Source of the DNA: an uncultured Treponema sp.
Lineage (GTDB): Bacteria; Spirochaetota; Spirochaetia; Treponematales; Treponemataceae
Assembly: GCA_937885235.1 (NCBI GenBank)
Contig: CAKZZK010000001.1
Span: 1 to 6,711, forward strand
DNA: 6,711 nucleotides
Direction of reading: 5' to 3'
The notes beneath the pieces are model-generated. The model was not told where the DNA came from. It saw only the letters and a list, made by a program, of their open reading frames with translations, and did not search any database. Below, piece after piece: positions 1 to 5,746 of the stretch. Positions within the stretch are counted from its first letter, which is position 1. Each line of letters opens with the position of its first letter. The position numbers were made by a program, and so were the translations under genes.

Positions 1-937
1 TGCGGCGGGCTTCTTCCTCGGCGGCGGCGGCATCCTGCTTTGCCTTGTCGGCATCATCTTTTGCCTTGTCAGCGTCCTGCTTTGCCTTGTCGGCATCGTC
101 CTTGGCTTTGTCGGCTTCCTGCTCAGCCTGCTGCTGCTTTTGCTGCTGGTCTTCGAGCTTTTCCTTTTCTTCGTCAGCCTTGTCCCTGGCTTCCTGTGCC
201 TTTTTGTTTGCCTCGTCAGCCTCGCGCTCCATGATGTCTACCATCTCTTTGCGCGGGTCTATGTTCTTGTCGTCATCCTCCCGCATGGAGTCGATGACGT
301 TCCTGTCGCTGATGACTCCCGTGTCAACGGTGGAAAGCCCGCCGTTCACGTCGTAAAGCGGAATGACAATCTGCGTGTTGCCCGGCCACTCGTTCCAGAC
401 CGTGCTCAGACCGCACTTTTCCGCCGTCAGGTTGCGGGTCACCACATCCTTGTAGCGGGCACGGAACACGGTCATATTCTTGCGGTAGACGGCATTGTAT
501 ACCGTGACGAAGGTCGCAATCGTCGTTGCGTCCCTGTCATTGTAGCCGTAAGCGGCAGAGAGGTAGCCCGCGATGATGCGGCGCAGGTTCCTGATGTGGT
601 CTACGCCTGCGTTCGGGTTGAGAATGAGTATGTCTGCGTCGAATTTTCCCGTTTCATTCGGGTCAATGGCATGGATAATCGAATATTTGCCGTTCAAGCC
701 AAATGAGCCGCTCGTATTGACACTGCCGGAAACCTGGTTGCCGAGCCCCCGTCCTATGTTGGTGATGGCGTTTGCCGATTCAATGACGGTATGGGGGCCA
801 GTATAGTTTTGAAATTGTATTGTACCAACGTCACCCGTCACCCGTATTTCCTCTTCGTTCACTCCGAGTGCAGATGCAAAGCCGACGGCTGTAAAGGCGA
901 GAGTGAGCGCAATGGTGACAATCTTGCTGATTTTCAT
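1..937 (-). CDS. P83/100-family secreted coiled-coil antigen (5' part; runs off the left edge)
   Basis: Reading the minus strand from the ATG at 937 gives 312 open codons with no stop before the window edge, so the C-terminal part is missing. Residues 1-24 form a signal peptide (basic start, hydrophobic core, FASA then LG). Residues about 25-215 form a globular domain with features I recognise from the spirochaete P83/100 antigens (Borrelia BB0744, Treponema TP0486): an AAYGYNDRDATTIATFVTVY segment near 128-147, then YNAVYRKN, CGLS, a WNEWPGNTQI motif at 181-190 and IPLYD. From about residue 231 it becomes a charged E/K/A/Q coiled coil ending in heptads of the form DADKAKQ/DADKAKD. The start is supported by a GGAGGA ribosome site 4 nt upstream. 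Its molecular function is not established; export to the periplasm or outer surface is inferred. It has its own promoter and does not appear to depend on the propeller gene behind it. Confidence 0.85.
   Translation of the reverse strand, partial: MKISKIVTIALTLAFTAVGFASALGVNEEEIRVTGDVGTIQFQNYTGPHTVIESANAITNIGRGLGNQVSGSVNTSGSFGLNGKYSIIHAIDPNETGKFDADILILNPNAGVDHIRNLRRIIAGYLSAAYGYNDRDATTIATFVTVYNAVYRKNMTVFRARYKDVVTRNLTAEKCGLSTVWNEWPGNTQIVIPLYDVNGGLSTVDTGVISDRNVIDSMREDDDKNIDPRKEMVDIMEREADEANKKAQEARDKADEEKEKLEDQQQKQQQAEQEADKAKDDADKAKQDADKAKDDADKAKQDAAAAEEEARR
30..113 (-). repeat. Tandem 21-bp coding repeat (four units) in the coiled coil
   Basis: Four contiguous 21-bp units occupy 30-50, 51-71, 72-92 and 93-113, with a diverged fifth at 114-134. 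Each encodes one heptad, DADKAKQ or DADKAKD in alternation (about residues 276-303). The unit keeps the frame, so changes in copy number would change coiled-coil length without a frameshift. The DNA copies differ at a few positions, so they are not freshly duplicated. Confidence 0.85.
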
Positions 938-940
938 AAA

Positions 941-946
941 TCCTCC
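941..946 (-). promoter_or_regulatory. Strong ribosome binding site of the P83/100-like gene
   Basis: The minus strand reads GGAGGA, then four-base-scale spacing to the ATG at 937. This consensus site fixes the start codon. The same GGAGGATTT context precedes the lipoprotein gene at 5747, whereas the other genes here lack a good site. Confidence 0.8.
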
Positions 947-959
947 ATGATTATGGATG

Positions 960-999
960 GCTCTCAAAAGCAAAGCCTTTGGACTTTGGATTTGAGGGC
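960..999 (-). other. Imperfect hairpin in the 5' leader of the P83/100-like gene
   Basis: Arms 963-975 and 984-996 match as an inverted repeat at 11 of 13 positions around an 8-base loop, with two further outer pairs (960/999 and 961/998). It lies between the predicted promoter and the ribosome site. No T-run follows on the minus strand, so it is not a normal intrinsic terminator. It could stabilise the transcript or affect translation; that role is inferred. Confidence 0.45.
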
Positions 1000-1018
1000 A
1001 TCTCCTAAATTATCATTC

Positions 1019-1047
1019 ATTATAGTGTGTTTTAACAAAAAAAAGAA
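1019..1047 (-). promoter_or_regulatory. Predicted sigma70-type promoter for the P83/100-like gene
   Basis: On the minus strand there is a perfect TATAAT -10 box at 1024-1019. A weak -35 (TTCTTT at 1047-1042) sits 17 bp upstream, next to a run of eight T. Transcription would start near 1012 and give a leader of about 75 nt that contains the hairpin and the GGAGGA site. The -10 is convincing; the -35 is poor. Confidence 0.6.
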
Positions 1048-1072
1048 GTGTGTTTATCTCTTTTATAGATAA
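1037..1072 (-). terminator. Weak terminator-like stem after the propeller gene
   Basis: Just past the TAA at 1085 the minus strand contains a 6-bp perfect stem (TTATCT/AGATAA, at 1072-1067 and 1059-1054, 7-base loop). A run of eight T (1044-1037) follows about 9 nt later. The stem is short and AT-only and the T-run is displaced, so termination would be inefficient. The T-run also overlaps the predicted promoter of the next gene. Confidence 0.25.
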
Positions 1073-1084
1073 TTTATCGCTATT

Positions 1085-2857
1085 TTACATCTTTAACTTC
1101 ATGATTTTGTCAAGCGTCTCAGATGCATAGCTGTGGACCCGCTTGTTGAACTGCGGATAGAGCAGGTATGAGAGTATTTCCCTGCCTTTCGCATAGAAAG
1201 CGGGGCGCCCCATGTAGCGGCAGATATTGTAGGTGGAATCGCAGACAGCCATGAGGACTCGCTCGCTAGAGGCAGGATCAACGTGGTGTATGATGTACTC
1301 AAGGGCGGCAAGCATCTTGCCGTCTGCATCATAAGCCGTGCTGCCGATACTGCGCACCAGGCGGAGCTGCATGCTGGGATCCTCCGTCTGGCGGAGCAGG
1401 GTGGCAAAGGTATTCTGGAATGCACTCAGCCCGCTGTGGGCGGCAAGGTCGAGAATCTGCTGCGTGTAAGCTTCATTGTTCCTGAAATAGGAGCTTTCAG
1501 CCATATACCGGGTGCTTGCCTCCGTGTTCCACATATTCTGCAAAGCGGCAAGGTCTGCGCTCAGCAGGGAAAGCCATTCCCGCTCTGCCTTGCCGAAGTC
1601 CCCCTTTTTCCATGCCTTTGCCATGTCAAGCCGCATCTGGGCATCGATGGAATCTCCCATAAGCGGTGTGGAAGGCGTCGCGGTTTTCGTATAGAGGGAG
1701 GAATACGGCGTGGGAGACTTCTCGCTGATGACAGGGAGCGTCTTCGTTATGTTCTGCATGACGCGGTAGGATGCCACCACCCAGTCGCTGCGGCAGAAGA
1801 CGAGGTAGCCCGCTTCCGTGATGAAGAGGTAGTTCCACTCCGGCGTTTTGGGCAGCAGTGCTTTCCAGACGATGTTGCCGTCAAGCCCGTAACATTCGGC
1901 AGTCGTCTTGTCCGAGAGGACCAGCCCCTGCGAGGTCATGCTCTTGAACGCTATCATCGCGGTGTTCACTGAACAGGGAAAGCTATTGAGCATTTCCCCT
2001 GTGGCGGTGTTCACAAAGGCGATGCGGGAGCCAGAGATGAAGGCAGCCGTGTCGCTGTGGAATGCGTTCGGGATGATTTCCGCAGAGGTATTGAAGCCGC
2101 TCTGTGCCTTGGGAATAATCCAGGTGGAGACTGTTTTGCCAGTCTGCACAGAGCAAAGCCCAATGCTGCCGTCCGTAAAGGAGAGAAGCACGCCGTCATC
2201 GCAGGGCACCGCTGATGCCACTATGCCGCCGAATACGATTTCCTCTTCAAGCTCGCCGAAGGGGCTGATAGTGTATGCCGTGCTTTTCCCGTTTTCTGTC
2301 TTGGACAGGAAGACGATGAGACGCCCGTCGTTCAGTTCCGTGAGCGGAATGTCCGCGTTCTGACCGGGCACAAGCTCTTTCCAGCGGCGCACTCCCTGCA
2401 GTCCGTAGCAGGCAACCTCGTTTTCACCCCGCACAAATATGCGCCCGTCGCGTCCCGTCAGGGGCTTTTCAACTGCCTTGAAGCCGAGGTTTGCCTTCCA
2501 CAGTTCCATTCCGCTCGAATTCACCATGCTGAGCACAGTGCTGCGGCTCAGGCAGAATATCATGCCGCCCTTGCCGAGGGAGAGGCTTCCCGCCTTTGTG
2601 GACATCTTGTGCTGCCACGCCACCTTGCCCTCGTTGTCAAAGGTGAGCAGCAGCCTGCCTTCCACCGGCGCAATATAGCCGTCTGCCGTGTGGAGCGGCT
2701 CTGAAAGCACGTTGCCCATCAGAACGGTCTGGGAAATTGGCTGTGTTTCCCCCAAATCCAAGAAAGGGTAGTTATGTTCTGCAGGAGCAGCAGCGAGCGC
2801 CGCCACCGGCAGCAGGGAGATTATAATAGAAGAAAGAAGTGAAAATATCTTTTTCAT
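1085..2857 (-). CDS. Secreted PQQ-like beta-propeller repeat protein with helical C-terminal domain
   Basis: The protein has 590 residues. Residues 1-23 are a signal peptide (MKK, a leucine/isoleucine-rich core, ALA then AAP), so it should be exported; there is no lipobox cysteine. Residues about 45-370 contain repeated beta-propeller blades of the PQQ-like/WD40-like type, each ending in a turn, G, then W motif: NEGKVAWQHK (75-84), SSGMELWKAN (114-123), LQGVRRWKEL (153-162) and LDGNIVWKAL (325-334). A linker rich in S, T and P (about 378-400) leads to an all-helical region (about 405-590) with possible TPR- or HEAT-like helix pairs, starting near WKKGDFGKAEREWLSLL. Such propellers commonly act as binding scaffolds; no catalytic residues are visible and no PQQ cofactor use can be claimed. 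The start lies 2 nt after the stop of the methyltransferase gene and lacks a clear ribosome site, which suggests translational coupling. Confidence 0.85.
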   Translation of the reverse strand: MKKIFSLLSSIIISLLPVAALAAAPAEHNYPFLDLGETQPISQTVLMGNVLSEPLHTADGYIAPVEGRLLLTFDNEGKVAWQHKMSTKAGSLSLGKGGMIFCLSRSTVLSMVNSSGMELWKANLGFKAVEKPLTGRDGRIFVRGENEVACYGLQGVRRWKELVPGQNADIPLTELNDGRLIVFLSKTENGKSTAYTISPFGELEEEIVFGGIVASAVPCDDGVLLSFTDGSIGLCSVQTGKTVSTWIIPKAQSGFNTSAEIIPNAFHSDTAAFISGSRIAFVNTATGEMLNSFPCSVNTAMIAFKSMTSQGLVLSDKTTAECYGLDGNIVWKALLPKTPEWNYLFITEAGYLVFCRSDWVVASYRVMQNITKTLPVISEKSPTPYSSLYTKTATPSTPLMGDSIDAQMRLDMAKAWKKGDFGKAEREWLSLLSADLAALQNMWNTEASTRYMAESSYFRNNEAYTQQILDLAAHSGLSAFQNTFATLLRQTEDPSMQLRLVRSIGSTAYDADGKMLAALEYIIHHVDPASSERVLMAVCDSTYNICRYMGRPAFYAKGREILSYLLYPQFNKRVHSYASETLDKIMKLKM

Positions 2858-2859
2858 AG

Positions 2860-4083
2860 CTATTTAGTAAACCACGCAAGGCTTTCGATGTGACAGGTTT
2901 GCGGATAAAAATCGAGCAAAAAAAGCCGTTCGATTTTATATCCCGCCCTGCATAAAAACGCCGCATCCCTTGCCTGTGTCGCAATGTCGCAGGAAAGGCT
3001 GCGGATCTGGGGAATGCCTGAGCTACAAAGCCAGCGGCACACGGCTTTTTCCATACCGCTGCGTGGCGGATCGATGACCACGGCATCGAAAGCGCCATGC
3101 TCCCGAACGTAGCTTTCCGCGTGCTGTGAAACCCACGCTTCGCCGCTCAAACCAAAGCTGTCATAGCTTTTTCCGGCAAGGTTCTGCCCCGCATAGACGA
3201 GCGCGTCACGGTTGTGCTCCACAAGGCAGAGTCGTTCAAAGCTGTCTGCGAGAAAGACGGAGAAGGTCCCCGCCCCCGCATACATGTCGAGCGCGAGCTT
3301 GCCGGAAAGTCCTTCGGTTATGGCGGGAATGGTCTTTTCCAAAACCCCGATATTTGACTGAAAGAAGCCTTGCACGTCAAAGGTGATTGCCTTGCCGCCA
3401 AGGGAAACCGTGCACAGTCCGGGCGCGATGGGGGAGGTGCCTGCAAAGCGCTTTTTTACCTGCTTTTGCTTTTTGCCGGTCTTTTTCGGCGGACGGGGAG
3501 GGGGCGCGGGCTGTACGATGACGAGCTTGTCATAGCCGTCTGGAATGGAGAGAATCCTGTCGCTGCCAAAGACGTGGACTCGTCCGCCGGGGCGCTCGCT
3601 GAAGGGGATTTCCGCCAGATATTTGTTGATTTCCGCCGTGGCACAGGGGCAGGAGTCCAGCGCTACCACTTCGTTTGTTTTCCGCGCCATAAGCCCGCCA
3701 TTGTGGAACTGAAAACGCGCCCTGTATGCCCTTGGATCTGTGGCAATCTGTTCTATGACAGGCGGAAGCGCCACCCCCTCGCGCTCAAAGGCATCGCGCA
3801 GGACAGCCGTCCGCAGCTGGAGCTGATATTCGTCATCGCAGTGCTGCATCGTACAGCCGCCGCATTTTCCATAGAGCGGGCAGAAAGCTTCCGCCCGATG
3901 GGGTGAAGGCTCCTTGATGCTGAGTATGCGCGCCGTGCTGTAGTCGCGGAATTCCTGCGTTATCTCGATTTCCAGCTTTTCGTCGGGCAGGGCAAAGGGA
4001 ATAAACACCGCCCTGCCGTCTATTTTTGCAAGGCAGTCGCCGCCGGAGACTATCTTTTCAGTTTTTACAATCTGGCTTGCCAT
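2860..4083 (-). CDS. rlmD: RNA m5U methyltransferase, TrmA/RlmD family, with Fe-S cluster cysteines
   Basis: The protein has 407 residues, close to the usual family length. Order of parts: an N-terminal TRAM-like RNA-binding barrel (about 1-57; GGDCLAKIDGRAVFIPFALP), then [4Fe-4S] cysteines C68, C74 and C77 (CPLYGKCGGC) with C145 as probable fourth ligand. The SAM-dependent methyltransferase domain follows, with FFQSN at 240-244, the SAM loop LDMYAGAGTF at 265-274, DPPR at 338-341, nucleophile C365 in LSCD, and a C-terminal DFYPQTCHIE in which E400 matches the family general base. It uses S-adenosylmethionine to methylate C5 of a uridine in RNA, most likely 23S rRNA. RlmD is the best guess; RlmC-like or tRNA specificity cannot be excluded. 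A basic, proline-rich stretch (about 192-212) looks like an insertion. The start matches the expected family N-terminus, although no Shine-Dalgarno is seen. Confidence 0.88.
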   Translation of the reverse strand: MASQIVKTEKIVSGGDCLAKIDGRAVFIPFALPDEKLEIEITQEFRDYSTARILSIKEPSPHRAEAFCPLYGKCGGCTMQHCDDEYQLQLRTAVLRDAFEREGVALPPVIEQIATDPRAYRARFQFHNGGLMARKTNEVVALDSCPCATAEINKYLAEIPFSERPGGRVHVFGSDRILSIPDGYDKLVIVQPAPPPRPPKKTGKKQKQVKKRFAGTSPIAPGLCTVSLGGKAITFDVQGFFQSNIGVLEKTIPAITEGLSGKLALDMYAGAGTFSVFLADSFERLCLVEHNRDALVYAGQNLAGKSYDSFGLSGEAWVSQHAESYVREHGAFDAVVIDPPRSGMEKAVCRWLCSSGIPQIRSLSCDIATQARDAAFLCRAGYKIERLFLLDFYPQTCHIESLAWFTK

Positions 4084-4129
4084 GGGTAAAGACTATACCA
4101 AAAAACAAAAAAAGTATACAGTACAGGGT
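4084..4129. promoter_or_regulatory. Compact divergent promoter region, methyltransferase and hydrolase
   Basis: The minus strand has TATAGT (4097-4092), ending 8 nt before the methyltransferase ATG at 4083. The plus strand has TATACA (4115-4120), ending 9 nt before the hydrolase ATG at 4130. The boxes are exactly 17 bp apart, so each occupies the position expected for the other's -35. The two -35 sequences are poor matches and neither gene has a good ribosome site. Both transcripts would start within a few bases of their start codons. This is pattern-based inference. Confidence 0.4.
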
Positions 4130-5047
4130 ATGCTTTATACTTGTGAAAAGATTGTGATGTCTGATGGCAATGAGAACTTTTTCCACCGCTGGCTGCCGGA
4201 CGGGGCAGTGCAGTTTGTGGTGCTTTTAAGCCACGGCATGACGGAGCACGCGGCGCGTTATGCGGATTTTGGCAGCTTCCTTGCCGGGCAGCACATAGCG
4301 CTGTATGCGGAGGACCACCGCGGCCACGGGCGGACGGCGCAGCTTGCGCGGGATAAGGGGACGGGAGATTTCGGCGTCCTTGCAGAGAAAAAAGGCTTCT
4401 TCCGCGTGGTGGATGACATCAAAGAGGAAGCGGAACTGCTGCGCAAGCAGTATCCGGGAAAAAAGCTCTTTCTGTTCGGACACAGCTTCGGTTCCTTCAT
4501 TGCCCAGTGCTTCATCGAAAAATATGCACAGCTCATTGACGGCGCCATACTCTGCGGCACGGCGGGACCCCGCGCCATTGTCCATGCGGCAAAGGCTTTG
4601 GCAGGCATCATCAGGAGCTGCAAGGGCGGGCGGCACATCTCTCCCTTCCTGGAAAAGCTTGCTTTTGGCTCTTATGAGGAGAACTGGCTCACCCGCGATA
4701 TGGAGATTGTAAAAAAATATGCGGAAGACCCCTGGAGCGGCTTTCATTGCAGCGTGGGCTTCTACCATGATATGTTCAGCGGCCTCTGCTATATCCATTC
4801 GCCCCGCCACCTTCGCCAGATTCCCTCTGACCTGCCTCTCTTCCTGATTGCGGGTACCGACGACCCTGTTGGCTCTTACGGCGCAACGGTAAGCAAACTT
4901 TCTTCTATATATAAGGCAAACGGCGCGCAGGATGTGCTGCTCAAGCTCTATCCCGGCGCCAAGCACGAGCTGCTCAACGAGACAAACCGCGATGAAGTGA
5001 AGGCTGACATCCTCAGCTGGCTTATGCGGCATGAAAAGCAGAGCTAG
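4130..5047 (+). CDS. Alpha/beta hydrolase, monoacylglycerol lipase-like (serine aminopeptidase S33 / Hydrolase_4 type)
   Basis: Counting from the ATG at 4130 gives 305 residues. The fold signatures are in the expected order: oxyanion-hole region SHGMTEHAARY (34-44), EDHRGHGR (61-68), nucleophile elbow GHSFG (117-121) with Ser119, acid Asp245 in AGTDDPVG and His279 in PGAKHELLNE. HG..EH..RY together with D-x-RGHG is typical of bacterial monoglyceride lipase/lysophospholipase homologues, so the likely activity is hydrolysis of a fatty acyl ester. There is no signal peptide, which suggests a cytosolic enzyme. A longer start at 4082 would add 16 residues (lysine-rich, MGKDY...), but that ATG overlaps the opposite gene's start and leaves no room for a promoter, so 4130 is preferred. 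It is probably a single-gene unit, convergent with the XRE gene downstream. Confidence 0.85.
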   Translation: MLYTCEKIVMSDGNENFFHRWLPDGAVQFVVLLSHGMTEHAARYADFGSFLAGQHIALYAEDHRGHGRTAQLARDKGTGDFGVLAEKKGFFRVVDDIKEEAELLRKQYPGKKLFLFGHSFGSFIAQCFIEKYAQLIDGAILCGTAGPRAIVHAAKALAGIIRSCKGGRHISPFLEKLAFGSYEENWLTRDMEIVKKYAEDPWSGFHCSVGFYHDMFSGLCYIHSPRHLRQIPSDLPLFLIAGTDDPVGSYGATVSKLSSIYKANGAQDVLLKLYPGAKHELLNETNRDEVKADILSWLMRHEKQS

Positions 5048-5071
5048 AAGAAGCCCGTATGAATGCGAAAT

Positions 5072-5181
5072 AGCTCGAGTCACGGTTTGAAATTCGACGA
5101 GTCATGAACTCTGACTCGTCGAGTCACGACCCCAGACTCGCCGAGTCGCGAACTCTGACACGTCCGGGTCGCGGGTCTGGA
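5072..5181. repeat. Five tandem imperfect 22-bp repeats with internal palindromes
   Basis: Contiguous 22-bp units occupy 5072-5093, 5094-5115, 5116-5137, 5138-5159 and 5160-5181. The conserved core is TCGNCGAGTCACG, followed by a variable tail: GAACTCTGAC in units 2 and 4, GACCCCAGAC in unit 3, and related GGTTTGAAAT and GGGTCTGGA tails in units 1 and 5. Unit junctions form the palindromes GACTCGTCGAGTC (5113-5125) and GACTCGCCGAGTC (5135-5147), 22 bp apart. The array starts 24 bp after the hydrolase stop and ends 8 bp before the XRE stop, so it fills the convergent gap. There are no unique spacers, so it is not CRISPR. A dispersed intergenic element, a protein-binding array or a transcript-end structure are all possible. 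Confidence 0.8.
5094..5122. terminator. 11-bp stem-loop between convergent genes, possible bidirectional transcript end
   Basis: TCGACGAGTCA (5094-5104) and TGACTCGTCGA (5112-5122) form a perfect 11-bp inverted repeat around a 7-base loop. Its position between the hydrolase and XRE stops fits transcript end formation for both strands. No T-run follows in either direction, so it does not match the intrinsic terminator model well. Confidence 0.35.
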
Positions 5182-5189
5182 ATTGTCCG

Positions 5190-5528
5190 TCAGCCAATGC
5201 TGTCTATGATGGTGAGGAGGGCTTTTTTGGTGGGAACGGGGAGGTGCTCGATTTTCTGGATGTACGGCATATAGAGGGCGAGCAGTTTTTGCTGGGCTTC
5301 AAATTCGCTCTTGTCTATGCGCTGAATGCTGGCGTTTGAGGAAAGCAGCTGTTCGAGAGGTACGTTCAGCGCCTTGGAAATCCGCAGGGCAAGGTCTGCC
5401 TCGGGCATCCCGTCCCGCTTGATGCCAGTAGAAATAGTATTTACAGAAAATTTTGCCACAGCTGCCAGTTCCTTGCGGCTAATTCCCCGATATTCGCACT
5501 CTTCCTCCACGTTCTGCCAAAAACCCAT
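5190..5528 (-). CDS. Small XRE-family helix-turn-helix transcriptional regulator
   Basis: The protein has 112 residues. Residues about 5-62 form a Cro/C1-type helix-turn-helix domain: helix 2 near RKELAAVA (18-25), the recognition helix near SVNTISTGIKR (28-38), then DLALRISKALNVPLEQLL. The MGFW start and the STGI..GMPEADLALRI pattern resemble small regulators that I associate with Treponema genomes. The C-terminal 45 residues (QQKLLALYMPYIQKIEHLP...) look helical and may dimerise or bind a ligand; no enzymatic domain is seen. It probably regulates its own gene and the divergent lipoprotein gene, since inverted ACTTGCG sites lie between them. No Shine-Dalgarno precedes the ATG, but a TATAAA box (5540-5535) ends 6 nt upstream, so the message may be leaderless. 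The stop is a TGA just past the 22-bp repeats. Confidence 0.85.
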   Translation of the reverse strand: MGFWQNVEEECEYRGISRKELAAVAKFSVNTISTGIKRDGMPEADLALRISKALNVPLEQLLSSNASIQRIDKSEFEAQQKLLALYMPYIQKIEHLPVPTKKALLTIIDSIG

Positions 5529-5571
5529 ATTTATTTTATATCACGACTGCAATATTTCTTTTTTCGTAAAT

Positions 5572-5585
5572 AACGCACTTGCGTT
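5572..5585. promoter_or_regulatory. Palindromic candidate operator AACGCA-CT-TGCGTT
   Basis: Six-base arms (5572-5577 and 5580-5585) form a perfect inverted repeat around two central bases. The embedded ACTTGCG (5577-5583) recurs inverted as CGCAAGT at 5616-5622, and a looser AACTGCGAC occurs at about 5651-5659. The site overlaps the -35 of the predicted lipoprotein promoter and lies 43 bp upstream of the XRE start, as expected for an autoregulatory XRE operator. Binding by this regulator is inferred. Confidence 0.45.
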
Positions 5586-5607
5586 TTTGTTAAAGTTCAT
5601 ATATAGT
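5579..5607 (+). promoter_or_regulatory. Predicted sigma70-type promoter for the lipoprotein gene
   Basis: TTGCGT (5579-5584) and TATAGT (5602-5607) are separated by 17 bp. Transcription would start near 5614 and give a leader of about 130 nt. The -35 lies inside the palindromic operator candidate, so a bound repressor would block polymerase. A second -10-like box, TATGAT (5709-5714), closer to the gene lacks a -35 but remains an alternative. Confidence 0.45.
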
Positions 5608-5736
5608 TTAATTATCGCAAGTTTGATAGCAGGCATATCTTTGTTATTGCAACTGCGACAAATCGTCACTTTTCATTGCTCTATCCGTAAATGAGAGACA
5701 GAGTAGCGTATGATGGCGGAAAATACATCTTTTTAT

Positions 5737-5742
5737 GGAGGA
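5737..5742 (+). promoter_or_regulatory. Ribosome binding site that sets the lipoprotein start
   Basis: GGAGGA ends 4 nt before the ATG at 5747. An in-frame ATG at 5735 overlaps this site and would place MEDF before the signal peptide, so 5747 is the better start. Confidence 0.8.
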
Positions 5743-5746
5743 TTTT

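Noticed and set aside
140..706. Plus-strand ORF of 188 codons at the left end
   Set aside because: It is antisense to the P83/100-like gene, which has a signal peptide, a strong ribosome site and recognisable family motifs. The plus-strand product has no such support.
791..1072. Plus-strand ORF of 93 codons across the promoter region
   Set aside because: It overlaps the start, leader and promoter of the minus-strand gene, has no ribosome site, and its product looks like random translation.
1283..1972. Plus-strand ORF of 229 codons
   Set aside because: It lies wholly inside the propeller gene on the opposite strand. Open antisense frames are common in G+C-rich coding DNA, and no domain is recognisable.
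4082..4129. Extended N-terminus of the hydrolase from the ATG at 4082
   Set aside because: It shares bases with the methyltransferase start codon, lacks a ribosome site, and would make the promoter lie inside the opposite gene. The added lysine-rich residues are not typical of the family.
4226..5083. Minus-strand ORF of 285 codons opposite the hydrolase
   Set aside because: The plus strand encodes a complete catalytic triad in order, and the antisense product shows no motif. Its length follows from codon composition.
5072..5181. CRISPR array
   Set aside because: The 22-bp units are directly contiguous with no unique spacers, and no cas gene is nearby.
5735..5746. Upstream in-frame ATG of the lipoprotein
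   Set aside because: It overlaps the GGAGGA site that serves the ATG at 5747 and would put acidic MEDF before the lysine-rich start of the signal peptide.
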